The notes under the pieces: generated by a model
Told to the model about the DNA's origin: nothing
What the model saw: only the letters and a program-made list of their open reading frames with translations
The model's database searches: none
Source of the DNA: DASUAO01 sp046484625
GTDB taxonomy: Bacteria > Actinomycetota > Acidimicrobiia > IMCC26256 > PALSA-555
Assembly: GCA_046484625.1 (NCBI GenBank)
Contig: JAWOIO010000127.1
Location: 1 to 64,000 of the forward strand
Length of the DNA: 64,000 nt
Direction: 5' to 3'
Made by a program: the position numbers and the translations under genes
Part shown: positions 8,524 through 16,550 of the stretch, one piece after another
Layout: every line of letters starts with the position of its first letter
Position numbering within the stretch: the stretch's first letter is position 1

Positions 8524-9552
8524 TCAGTCGCGCTGCTTGGCGCGGCTGGGGGCGACGCGCGTCCCCTCGCCCTCCTGCTTGGCGAAGTGAGGTGGCCACG
8601 GCTCGTCGCCGAGACCGCCGGCCTCGTCGCGGGCCGCGAGCTCGAGCAACGGCTCGAGAGAGAATGCCCGGACCTCGAGCCCGGCTGCAGGGTCCCCGAC
8701 CGACTCGAAGCGCGCGGGAACAGTCGCGATCGTGAGCTCGGCCGGGTCGGCTTCCATGAGCTCGTCCCACTCGAGCGGGCACGACACACGACCCTCGGGA
8801 TTCGCGCGCACCGAGTACGCCGACGCGACCGTGCGGTCACGAGCGTTCTGGTTGTAGTCGAGGAACACCGTGTCGCCGCGCTCCTCCTTCCACCACTTCG
8901 ATGTCGCGAGGTGGGGGACCCGCCGCTCGACCTCGCGGGCGAGCGCGAGCGCGGCCCGTCGACATTCGGTGAAGTCCCAGCGGGCCTCGATGCGCACGTT
9001 CACGTGGATGCCGCGTGACCCCGACGTCTTCGGGAACCCGACCAGCGCGTGCTCGTCGAGCACCTCGCGCACCACGCCGGCCACCTCCTGGACCGCCGAA
9101 TAGGGGATCCCGGGCTGGGGGTCGAGGTCGACCCGCAGCTCGTCGGGATGGTCCACGTCGGCCCGGCGTACGGTCCACGGGTTGAGGTCGAGGCACCCGA
9201 GGTTCGCGGCCCACACGACATGGGCCACGTCGACGGGGCACAGCTCGTCGGCGTGGCGGCCGCTCGGGAAGGTGACCCGCACCGTCTCGACCCACTCGGG
9301 GCGCTTGGCGGGGGCCCGCTTCTGGAAGAACGGCTCGCCGGTGGCCCCGTCGGGGTAGCGCTTGAGGACGGTGGGGCGCTCGAAGACCCCCCGGAGCGCG
9401 CCTTCGCCGACGGCCAGGTAGTACTGCGCCAGGTCGAGCTTCGTCTCGCCGCGGGCCGGGAAGTAGACCTTGTCCGGGTTCGTGACCTTGACCGGGCGCG
9501 TGGAGCCGTCCGCGGCGGGCGCGTCCACCTCCACGAACGGGGACGGGCTCAT
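8524..9552 (-). CDS. LigD-type polymerase/primase domain protein (Prim-PolC-like)
   Basis: A 342-residue stand-alone archaeo-eukaryotic primase-type polymerase. The metal ligands are D142 and D144 in RVDLDPQ. SGSRGIHVNV (about 176-185) and TVFLDYNQNARDRTVASAYSVR (in part) are the other hallmark motifs. Such proteins fill short gaps and can insert ribonucleotides; mycobacterial Prim-PolC works with LigC. Here it converges on ligC and hpf with a shared terminator rather than forming an operon. Start ATG 9552 has TAGCCT six bases upstream and no ribosome site. Confidence 0.88.
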   Translation of the reverse strand: MSPSPFVEVDAPAADGSTRPVKVTNPDKVYFPARGETKLDLAQYYLAVGEGALRGVFERPTVLKRYPDGATGEPFFQKRAPAKRPEWVETVRVTFPSGRHADELCPVDVAHVVWAANLGCLDLNPWTVRRADVDHPDELRVDLDPQPGIPYSAVQEVAGVVREVLDEHALVGFPKTSGSRGIHVNVRIEARWDFTECRRAALALAREVERRVPHLATSKWWKEERGDTVFLDYNQNARDRTVASAYSVRANPEGRVSCPLEWDELMEADPAELTIATVPARFESVGDPAAGLEVRAFSLEPLLELAARDEAGGLGDEPWPPHFAKQEGEGTRVAPSRAKQRD

Positions 9553-9558
9553 CGCGCC

Positions 9559-9564
9559 AGGCTA
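9559..9564 (-). promoter_or_regulatory. -10 element TAGCCT, leaderless start of the Prim-PolC gene
   Basis: On the reverse strand, TAGCCT is followed by GGCGCG and then the ATG at 9552. Confidence 0.55.
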
Positions 9565-9745
9565 GGTCCGGTCCCGGGGTGGGCGGACGCCCTCCGCGAC
9601 CCTCCGCGACCCTCTGCGGCGCGGCGCGGCGCGGTGGTGGTGACATGGGGAAGCTGGGCCGTTCTCTGGTACCATTTCTCCCGATCGTTCGTTCGCGAGC
9701 GGCCCCGCGCCCGCAGTGTTCGGGTGGGTGCGGGTGACTGCCCTC

Positions 9746-9773
9746 GACGTGGGCTTCGTGCCCACGTCTTTTT
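9746..9773 (+). terminator. Leader hairpin with T-tract before rimP (attenuator candidate)
   Basis: GACGTGGGC (9746-9754), loop TTCGT, GCCCACGTC (9760-9768), then TTTTT: a textbook intrinsic terminator 27 bases ahead of the rimP start. A possible -10, TACCAT at 9670-9675, lies upstream. No gene ends here in the forward direction, so it would act inside the rimP-nusA-infB leader. A similar GTGGG/CCCAC hairpin precedes rimP in many Gram-positive bacteria as I remember it. Confidence 0.75.
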
Positions 9774-9799
9774 CTTGACCGGCACAGGAGGTGAGCACC

Positions 9800-10396
9800 A
9801 TGAGTGAGGCACCGACGGCACTCGTGGACGTCCTCGAGCCGGTCCTCGATGCGCTGGCCCTGTCGCTCTACGACGTCGAGATCGTCGGGAGCAGTGGTAC
9901 GCGCACCGTCCGCGTGCTCGTCGACGATCCGCAGGCCGCCGACGGCATCGGCCTCGACCAGATCGCCGTCGCCACCGAGGCGGTCTCCCCGGCGCTCGAC
10001 CGGGCTGCCGACGACCCCGCGACCGGCGTGGCGCGGATCCTCCCCGGGGCGTACACCCTCGAGGTGAGCAGCCCCGGCCTGGAACGGCCCCTGCGCACCG
10101 TCGAGCACTGGCGTGGTGCGGTCGGCACGACCGTCTCCGTCCGGACGAGCCACGCCGACGAGACCCTTCGCCGGCGCGGGGTCGTGGTCGCAGTCGACGA
10201 CCTCGGCGCCGACCTCGACATCGACGCCGAGCGCGAGCGCATCGCGTTCGCCGACGTCGTCCAGGCCCGCACGGTGTTCGAGTGGGGTCCCGCACCGAAG
10301 CCGGGCGGCCCGAAGTCGAAGAAGTCGAAGCCCGGGAGCCAACCGCAGGGCTCCAAGGCGCGCACACGGCGCGCGGACGAGAAGGTGAAGCGATGA
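9800..10396 (+). CDS. rimP: Ribosome maturation factor RimP
   Basis: A 198-residue protein for 30S subunit maturation. The N-terminal alpha-beta domain (about 1-85) holds LYDVEIVGSSGTRTVRVLVD and EVSSPGLERPL, the most conserved RimP motif. The C-terminal Sm-like barrel spans about 90-160. The tail is a Lys/Pro/Gly-rich extension (GGPKSKKSKPGSQPQGSK). I chose ATG 9800, eight bases after GGAGG (9787-9791), over GTG 9791, which overlaps that ribosome site. The stop overlaps nusA by ATGA. Confidence 0.93.
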   Translation: MSEAPTALVDVLEPVLDALALSLYDVEIVGSSGTRTVRVLVDDPQAADGIGLDQIAVATEAVSPALDRAADDPATGVARILPGAYTLEVSSPGLERPLRTVEHWRGAVGTTVSVRTSHADETLRRRGVVVAVDDLGADLDIDAERERIAFADVVQARTVFEWGPAPKPGGPKSKKSKPGSQPQGSKARTRRADEKVKR

Positions 10397-11646
10397 ATTC
10401 CGAGATGATGGAGGCGCTCGAGAACATCGAGCGCGAGAAGGGCATCTCCGTCGAGATCATGCTCGAGGCGCTCGCGAACGCGCTCGTCACCGCGTACAAG
10501 CGCATGCCGAACGCAGCCGAGGAAGCGCTCGTCGAGATCGACATCGAGACCGGCGACATCAAGGTCATCGCCCAGGAGCTCGACGAGGAGGGCAACGTCG
10601 TCCGCGAGTGGGACGACACCCCGTCGGACTTCGGCCGCATCGCGGCGCAGACGGCCAAGCAGGTCATCCTCCAGCGGATCCGCGACGTCGAGCGCGAGAG
10701 CAAGTACGAGGAGTACGCCGGCAAGGAAGGCGAGATCGTCACCGGGATCATCCAGCAGACCGACCAGCGCTACACGCTGCTCGACCTCGGGCGCGTCGAG
10801 GCGCTGCTGCCGCAGGCCGAGCAGGTCCAGAACGAGCGCTACGAGCACGGCAGCCGGCTCAAGGCCTACATCGTCGAGGTCCGCAAGACGGCCAAGGGCC
10901 CCCAGATCGTGGTGTCGCGCACGCACCCGGGCCTCGTGAAGCGTCTCTTCGAGCTCGAGGTGCCCGAGATCGTCGACGGGGTGGTCGAGCTCAAGGCCAT
11001 CGCGCGCGAGCCCGGTCATCGCACGAAGATCGCGGTCGCGTCGAACGACAACCACGTCGACCCCGTCGGAGCGTGCGTCGGCGCGCGCGGCTCGCGCGTG
11101 CGCATGGTCGTCAACGAGCTGCGAGGCGAGAAGGTCGACATCGTCCCGTACTCCGACAACCCCGCCGACTTCGTCCAGAAGGCGCTCGCCCCCGCGCGAG
11201 TACGCGAGGTGCGGATCCACGAGGACACGGGCACGGCCGAGGTCATCGTCCCCGACTTCCAGCTCTCCCTCGCGATCGGCAAGGAGGGCCAGAACGCTCG
11301 ACTGGCCGCGCGGCTCTCCGGTTGGCGCGTCGACATCAAGAGCGAGACCCAGCTCGCCGAGGAGGAGTCCGGCGACGTCGACTACGCCGAGGGCGAGTGG
11401 GTCAAGAACGCCGACGGCGAGCTGGTGTTCCAGCCGGCGGGCGGCGGTGAGGCGATCTCGGCTGCGGCCGCGGGCTACGCGCTCACGGCACCCACGGAGG
11501 CCGAGGACGACGACGCGAAAGCTGATGACGCGAAGCCTGATGACGCGAAGCCGGATGACGCGAAGCCGGACGGCGCGAAGCCGGACGGCGCGAAGCCAGC
11601 CGCTGCTTCGGAGCCCGAGCCGGAGAAGGAGGAGACCGACGCGTGA
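10393..11646 (+). CDS. nusA: Transcription termination/antitermination factor NusA
   Basis: A 417-residue protein. It has the N-terminal RNA-polymerase-binding domain (1-125), an S1 domain (about 130-200, GEIVTGIIQQTDQRYTLLDLG) and two KH domains (about 205-345, with VGARGSRV and AIGKEGQNARLA). It regulates pausing, termination and antitermination. The C-terminal acidic repeats of E. coli NusA are absent; instead there is an Asp-Ala-Lys-Pro tail from tandem 15-base repeats. Start ATG 10393 follows an AAGGTGAAG site and overlaps the rimP stop. Confidence 0.95.
   Translation: MNSEMMEALENIEREKGISVEIMLEALANALVTAYKRMPNAAEEALVEIDIETGDIKVIAQELDEEGNVVREWDDTPSDFGRIAAQTAKQVILQRIRDVERESKYEEYAGKEGEIVTGIIQQTDQRYTLLDLGRVEALLPQAEQVQNERYEHGSRLKAYIVEVRKTAKGPQIVVSRTHPGLVKRLFELEVPEIVDGVVELKAIAREPGHRTKIAVASNDNHVDPVGACVGARGSRVRMVVNELRGEKVDIVPYSDNPADFVQKALAPARVREVRIHEDTGTAEVIVPDFQLSLAIGKEGQNARLAARLSGWRVDIKSETQLAEEESGDVDYAEGEWVKNADGELVFQPAGGGEAISAAAAGYALTAPTEAEDDDAKADDAKPDDAKPDDAKPDGAKPDGAKPAAASEPEPEKEETDA
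11506..11595 (+). repeat. 15-bp tandem repeat in the nusA tail
   Basis: Six units of roughly GATGACGCGAAGCCG encode (D-D/G-A-K-P/A)n near the NusA C-terminus. The last two units are identical, consistent with recent slippage. The frame is kept throughout. Confidence 0.85.
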
Positions 11647-11668
11647 GCAGTCCCACCTCCCGGAACGC

Positions 11669-12001
11669 ATGTGCGTCGGCTGTCGACGACGTTCGGCCGT
11701 CGACGAGCTCGTGCGGCTGTTCCGCGTCCCCGACGGCACCCTGGGGATCGGTGCGGGCGCCGGGCGCGGAGCGTGGCTGTGCGCGCCACCGTCGGGGCTC
11801 CACTGCCTCGAGACGGCACGCGAGCGGCGGGCACTCAACCACGCACTGCGGGCCGAGATCCGCGGCGCACGCATCGACGACGTGCGCGCGAGACTGGAAC
11901 GCCCGGAGTCGGCGTCCCACGACGGCGCGCGACACCCAGTAGACCGGTTCGACCGAGCGGAAACGGCACACGTTGGCAGTCAAGAAGATTCGGATCTATG
12001 A
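11669..12001 (+). CDS. ylxR: YlxR family (DUF448) nucleic-acid-binding protein
   Basis: The 110-residue product opens MCVGCRRRSAVDELVRLFRV, the YlxR signature, and has GRGAWLC and ALRAEIR further on. YlxR proteins bind RNA and are encoded between nusA and infB in most Gram-positive genomes, exactly as here; roles in RNase P modulation and regulation have been proposed. The start is uncertain: ATG 11669 is the first plausible codon in frame, although the family usually has a few residues before MCVGC. The last 29 bases overlap infB. Confidence 0.82.
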   Translation: MCVGCRRRSAVDELVRLFRVPDGTLGIGAGAGRGAWLCAPPSGLHCLETARERRALNHALRAEIRGARIDDVRARLERPESASHDGARHPVDRFDRAETAHVGSQEDSDL

Positions 12002-14726
12002 GCTCGCACGAGAGCTCGGCATCTCCAACGAGGAGGTGCTCGAGCTCGCGACCGAGCTGAAGATCGGCGTCAAGAGCCACTCCTCGAGCCTCGAGGACCC
12101 GATGGCCGACCGCGTCCGGCGACTGGCCGACTCCAAGGGGATGCGGCGCGAGCCGATCGTCGACGCGCCCACCAAGCCGGCCAAGAAGACCGCGAAGAAG
12201 TCGACGGCCAAGAAGGCGACTGCGAAGCAGGGCGCGGCCACCGAGGCCGAGTCCGACACCGACGGCTCCGATGCGCCCGAGGCGCCGCACCGCGTGGTGC
12301 GCTCGACCGGCGGGATCCCCGAGCCCGAGGTGTTCCCTGCCGGCGAGGACCAGCGAGTCGTGCGCTCGACCGGCGGTGTCCCCGAGACGCCCGGTGAGCG
12401 ACCCCCGATGCCGACGCGGCAGCCGGTCCGCCCGACGGCAGCGCCCGAGCGTCCGCCGATGCCGACGCGCCAGCCCGCGGCCGCGTCCACACCGCCGCCC
12501 GCGCCTGCCGAGGCGCCACCTGCACCCCCCGCGGCCGACGCCCAAGACCCGACGCTGCGCTCGGCGACCGGCAAGCCGATCCCACCCCCTCCCGGTCAGC
12601 GTCGGGTCCCCCCGCCCGCGGGTGGCGCGCGCTCCTTCACGCCCGGAACCGGTGGGGGCGGCTCCCAGCGCCCCTCGGGAGCCGGTGGTGGTGGTGCCCC
12701 CGGCGGTGCTCCACGGCGCCCAGGTGGCGGCGGTGGCGGGTTCGCGCCTCGACCCGGTGGTGGGCCCGGCGGCGGCCCCGGTGGAGGCCCTGGCGGGCGC
12801 CCGGGTGGCGGTGCCGGACGTGGTCGTCCCGGCGGCGGTCCGCGGCCCCGACGCAAGAAGCGCCGTCGCCGCAACGCCGAAGACCTCGGGCCCGCGTCGG
12901 CACCGGTCCTCACGCCGATCGACGCACCCGTTCCCGAGGGCGAGATCGTCGTGCCTCGGGGGATCACGCTCCAGGAGCTCGCGCCGAAGCTGAACCGCAA
13001 CACGGCCGACCTCGTCCGCCTGCTCTTCGACGCGGGCGAGATGGTCATCGGGACGCAGTCGCTGGCCGACGAGATGATCGAGCTCGTCGCGGAGACGCTC
13101 GGCGCCGAGGTGCTCCTCGTCGAGCCGGGCCAGGAGCAGGAGCAGGAGCTCCGCGCGATGCTCGGCGACGAAGAGGAAGAGGAGGAGGACGAGAGCCTCC
13201 TCGAGCCGCGTGCACCGATCGTGACCGTGCTCGGTCACGTCGACCACGGCAAGACCACACTCCTCGACCGGATCCGTCAGGCCAACGTCGTCTCCGGCGA
13301 AGCGGGCGGGATCACCCAGCACATCGGCGCGTACCAGGTGAAGCGCGGCGACAAGCCGATCACGTTCATCGACACTCCCGGCCACGAGGCGTTCACGGCG
13401 ATGCGGGCCCGTGGTGCGCAGGCGACCGACATCGCGATCCTCGTGGTCGCGGCCGACGACGGTGTCATGCCCCAGACCATCGAGGCACTCAACCACGCGC
13501 GGGCGGCCGAAGTGCCGATCATCGTCGCGATCACCAAGTGCGACCGTGAGGACGCCGACCCCGACCGAGCCCGCCAGGGCCTGGTGGAGCAGGAGCTCGT
13601 CCCCGAGGCCTGGGGTGGCGACACGATCGTCGTCGAGGTCGCAGCACCCGAAGGTCGCGGCATCGACGAGCTGCTGGAGGCGATCCTCCTCGTCGCCGAG
13701 ATCGAAGAGCTCGCCAGCAACCCCAACGCGCCGGCTCGGGCGTTCGTGCTCGAGTCGAACCTCGATGCCGGTCGCGGTCCGGTCGTCACTGCGCTCGTCG
13801 AGCGGGGCACGCTCCGGGTCGGGGAGTCGGTCGTCGCCGGTGGCGGTTGGGGTCGTGTCCGCGCGATGTTCAACGACCGCGGTGAGTCGGTGAAGGAAGC
13901 CGGCCCGTCCACGCCGGTCGAGGTGTTGGGGCTCGACGACGTCCCGCTCGCGGGCGACGAGCTGCGGGTCGCACCCGACGACAAGGTCGCCCGCTTGGTG
14001 GCCGAGGCCCGAGCCCATCGTCGCCGGTCCGCGGAGCTCTCTCGCCCGATGTCGCTCGCCGGGGGAACACGCCTCGAGGACATCTTCGCGATGGTCCAGC
14101 GCGGCGAGGTCGCGACCCTCAACGTCGTGCTCAAGGCCGATGTGCACGGGTCCCTCGAGGCGCTCACCGACGCGCTGCGCAAGCTCGACCAGGATCACGA
14201 AGAGGTCCGGCTCTCCTTCGTCCACCGTGCGGTCGGTGGGATCAACGAGTCCGACGTCGACCTCGCAGCCGTCTCGAACGCGACGGTGATCGGGTTCAAC
14301 GTCCGACCCGACAAGAAGGCCCGAGAGCGCGCCGAGGCCGAGCAGGTCGAGCTTCGGCTGTACGAGGTGATCTACAAGATCCTCGAGGACGTCAACTCGG
14401 CGTTGCTCGGGCTGCTCGAGCCCGAGTTCGAGGAGGTCGTCACCGGTGAAGCCGAGGTGCGAGAGGTGTTCGGGGTGCCGCGGATCGGGAAGGTCGCCGG
14501 GTGCTTCGTGCGGAGCGGCCAGATCACGCGCAACTCGAAGGTTCGCTTCCTGCGCGACGGTGTCGTGATCTGGAACGGTGCCATCAACTCCCTGAAGCGC
14601 TTCAAGGACGACGTCCGCGACGTGCAGGCCGGCTTCGAGTGCGGAATCGGGCTCTCGGACTTCCAGGACCTGAAGCCGGGCGACATCATCGAGACCTACG
14701 ACATGAAGGAGATCGCCCGCACCTAG
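11973..14726 (+). CDS. infB: Translation initiation factor IF-2
   Basis: A 917-residue GTPase that positions initiator tRNA on the 30S subunit. Order: IF2_N (1-50, IRIYELARELGISNEEVLEL); a Lys/Ala stretch; a Pro/Gly-rich linker (about 100-300, many GGGPGG units); a second IF2_N (about 320-390); the G domain from about 415; then domains II, III and IV. G1 is GHVDHGKT (about 421) and G3 is DTPGHEAF. G4 reads TKCD (Thr521-Asp524) where the family has NKxD. Start is TTG 11973 (MAVKKIRIYELA), the usual N-terminus length before the first IF2_N motif. Confidence 0.95.
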   Translation: MAVKKIRIYELARELGISNEEVLELATELKIGVKSHSSSLEDPMADRVRRLADSKGMRREPIVDAPTKPAKKTAKKSTAKKATAKQGAATEAESDTDGSDAPEAPHRVVRSTGGIPEPEVFPAGEDQRVVRSTGGVPETPGERPPMPTRQPVRPTAAPERPPMPTRQPAAASTPPPAPAEAPPAPPAADAQDPTLRSATGKPIPPPPGQRRVPPPAGGARSFTPGTGGGGSQRPSGAGGGGAPGGAPRRPGGGGGGFAPRPGGGPGGGPGGGPGGRPGGGAGRGRPGGGPRPRRKKRRRRNAEDLGPASAPVLTPIDAPVPEGEIVVPRGITLQELAPKLNRNTADLVRLLFDAGEMVIGTQSLADEMIELVAETLGAEVLLVEPGQEQEQELRAMLGDEEEEEEDESLLEPRAPIVTVLGHVDHGKTTLLDRIRQANVVSGEAGGITQHIGAYQVKRGDKPITFIDTPGHEAFTAMRARGAQATDIAILVVAADDGVMPQTIEALNHARAAEVPIIVAITKCDREDADPDRARQGLVEQELVPEAWGGDTIVVEVAAPEGRGIDELLEAILLVAEIEELASNPNAPARAFVLESNLDAGRGPVVTALVERGTLRVGESVVAGGGWGRVRAMFNDRGESVKEAGPSTPVEVLGLDDVPLAGDELRVAPDDKVARLVAEARAHRRRSAELSRPMSLAGGTRLEDIFAMVQRGEVATLNVVLKADVHGSLEALTDALRKLDQDHEEVRLSFVHRAVGGINESDVDLAAVSNATVIGFNVRPDKKARERAEAEQVELRLYEVIYKILEDVNSALLGLLEPEFEEVVTGEAEVREVFGVPRIGKVAGCFVRSGQITRNSKVRFLRDGVVIWNGAINSLKRFKDDVRDVQAGFECGIGLSDFQDLKPGDIIETYDMKEIART

Positions 14727-14798
14727 GGCGTTCTCCACCTTTCGCCAGCCGCGGCGCGTCCGGCACGGGTCGCTGCCCGTCGATCGGGCACCCCGCGC

Positions 14799-14804
14799 CA
14801 CAAT
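14799..14804 (+). promoter_or_regulatory. Possible -10 CACAAT before the DUF503 gene
   Basis: It ends six bases before ATG 14811. The first base departs from TANNNT, so an extra leaderless promoter inside the infB operon is only suggested. Confidence 0.35.
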
Positions 14805-14810
14805 GGGGTC

Positions 14811-15179
14811 ATGCACGCCGCCGCCGTCCGCTTCGAGCTCTTCGTACCCGAGAGTGGGTCATTGAAGGCCAAGCGGGCCGCGATCCGTCCGATCATCGAC
14901 GGGCTCCGGCACCGCATGAAGGTGTCCGTCGCCGAGGTGGACCACCAGGACACGTGGCAGCGGGCGGCGATCGCGGTGGCCCTGGTGGCACCCACCGACG
15001 GCCGGCTGCGCGAGATGCTCGCGACCGTCGACCGGCTCGTGGCCAACGCTCCCGACATCGAGCTGCTCGACACCGAGACGATCTGGCTCGACACCGACCC
15101 GCCCAACCCCGAGTGGCCGAGTTCCGATTCGCCCAGCTCTGGGTGGGCGGAGTCCGGGCTCTCGCTGGGCGAGGCCTGA
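14811..15179 (+). CDS. DUF503 (YlxP-like) protein
   Basis: A 122-residue protein of unknown function. The family core is ESGSLKAKRAAIRPIIDGLRHRMKVSVAEVDHQDTWQ (in part), with the hallmark LK.KR helix and VAEVDHQD strand, up to about residue 90. The last 25 residues are a Ser/Pro/Trp-rich tail (WPSSDSPSSGWAESG) beyond the family's usual length. DUF503 genes sit between infB and rbfA in many bacteria, as here, which hints at a ribosome- or RNA-related role. The stop is one base from the rbfA start. Confidence 0.85.
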   Translation: MHAAAVRFELFVPESGSLKAKRAAIRPIIDGLRHRMKVSVAEVDHQDTWQRAAIAVALVAPTDGRLREMLATVDRLVANAPDIELLDTETIWLDTDPPNPEWPSSDSPSSGWAESGLSLGEA

Positions 15180-15180
15180 C

Positions 15181-15543
15181 GTGGTCCGGAGGGCACCGCG
15201 ACGGTTCGCGCGCACGCTGCGGGTCAACGAGGTCGTGCGGGAGGTGCTCGGCGACGAGCTGGAGCGTCTGGGCGACCCCCGGCTCGAGATGGTCACCGTC
15301 ACCGGGGTGGAGGTCAGCCCCGACCTGCGGCACGCGATCGTCTACTTCGCGGCACTGGGAAACCACGATCCGGGGATCGCCGCAGCACTCGAGAAGTCCT
15401 CGCCGCGCCTCAAGCGCAGCCTCGCGCGCGAGACCCAGCTGAAGTACGTTCCCGCGCTGCACTTCCGCGAGGACCCGGCCATCGAGGCGGGCCAGCGGGT
15501 CGAGGAGATCCTGCGCGAGATGCATCGCAAGGCGGAGTCATGA
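15181..15543 (+). CDS. rbfA: Ribosome-binding factor A
   Basis: A 120-residue KH-like protein required for late 30S maturation. Seen: RVNEVVREVLGDEL, the strand LEMVTVTGVEVSPDLRHAIVYF (in part), and the helix RLKRSLARETQLKYVPALHFREDPAIE (in part) with the RbfA-typical P.L.F..D. It starts at GTG 15181, one base after the DUF503 stop, and ends in an ATGA overlap with nrnA. Confidence 0.94.
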   Translation: MVRRAPRRFARTLRVNEVVREVLGDELERLGDPRLEMVTVTGVEVSPDLRHAIVYFAALGNHDPGIAAALEKSSPRLKRSLARETQLKYVPALHFREDPAIEAGQRVEEILREMHRKAES

Positions 15544-16532
15544 ACGATCGCCCAAACCCCGCCCCCTCACCAACGGTCGACCCCGACTTCGACCGCGCGG
15601 TCGAGGTGATCGCCGCCGCGTCGCAGATCGCGTTGGCCTGCCACGTGAACCCCGATGGCGATGCCCTCGGCTCGATGCTGGGGATGTTCCACGCTCTCCG
15701 CGGTGCGGGTCGCGATGTCGTGGCGTCGTTCCCGCCACCGTTCGAGGTCGCGCGGCACTATCGCGAGCTCCCCGGCCTCGAGCTGCTCACCCCGCCCGAG
15801 GAGTTCCCCGACGAGCCCGAGGTCATGGTCACGTTCGACTGCGGGTCACTGGACCGTCTGGGCGCGCTCGACGCTCGAGCGAAGGCGGCGACCGAGCTGA
15901 TCGTCATCGATCATCACATCTCCAACGACCGGTACGGGTCGATCAACGTCGTCCAGCCCGACGCTGCCGCGAGCGGCACCGTCGCGCTCGAGCTCATCGA
16001 CGCGCTCGGGCTCGCGCTCGATCGGGACGCCGCGGTCTGCCTCTACGCGGCGCTCGTCTGCGATACGGGCCGCTTCCAGTACGACACCACGACTCCCGCG
16101 GTGTTCGACACCGCCCGGCGGTTGAGCGAGTTCGATCTCCCGATCGGGAGCCTCTCGAGGTCCCTGTTCGAGGAGCATTCCTTCGCGTACCTCCAGATGC
16201 TGGGAGAAGCGCTGCAGTCCGCGGTGCTCGTCCGGGAGCAGCGGTTCGTGTACACGGCGATCACCCAGGATCTCCTCACCCGCCACGGCGTACGCATCGA
16301 CGAGGTCGAAGGGTTGATCGACGTCTTGCGCCGGGCGACGGAAGCCGAAGTCACCTGCGTGCTCAAGGAGGAGGCCGACGGAACGATCCGGGTGAGCTTG
16401 CGCTCGCTCGGGGACATCGACGTTCGGCGGGTCGCAGAGGCCCACGGCGGTGGCGGCCACCGGTTCGCGGCCGGGTTCTCCTCCGACCTCGATCTCGACA
16501 CCGTGATCGCGCGCATCCGCGCGGCGATCTAG
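15540..16532 (+). CDS. nrnA: DHH family nanoRNase/pAp phosphatase NrnA
   Basis: A 330-residue DHH-DHHA1 phosphoesterase that degrades 2-5-nt RNAs and may hydrolyse 3'-phosphoadenosine 5'-phosphate. Metal motifs: HVNPDGDALGS (about 35-45), FDCGS (about 100) and IDHHISN (about 123-128). The C-terminal DHHA1 domain has the substrate loop GGGGHRFAAG (about 300). It overlaps rbfA by four bases; the rbfA-nrnA-truB-ribF order is conserved in Gram-positive bacteria. Confidence 0.92.
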   Translation: MNDRPNPAPSPTVDPDFDRAVEVIAAASQIALACHVNPDGDALGSMLGMFHALRGAGRDVVASFPPPFEVARHYRELPGLELLTPPEEFPDEPEVMVTFDCGSLDRLGALDARAKAATELIVIDHHISNDRYGSINVVQPDAAASGTVALELIDALGLALDRDAAVCLYAALVCDTGRFQYDTTTPAVFDTARRLSEFDLPIGSLSRSLFEEHSFAYLQMLGEALQSAVLVREQRFVYTAITQDLLTRHGVRIDEVEGLIDVLRRATEAEVTCVLKEEADGTIRVSLRSLGDIDVRRVAEAHGGGGHRFAAGFSSDLDLDTVIARIRAAI

Positions 16533-16550
16533 CGGCGGCGCAGGCCGGTC

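Noticed and set aside
9676..9700. SOS box near CGATCGTTCG upstream of rimP
   Set aside because: It lacks the CGAAC half-site; only the right half resembles GTTCG.
11835..14816. Reverse frame of 993 codons opposite infB
   Set aside because: Shadow of IF-2; low-complexity and with no ribosome site.
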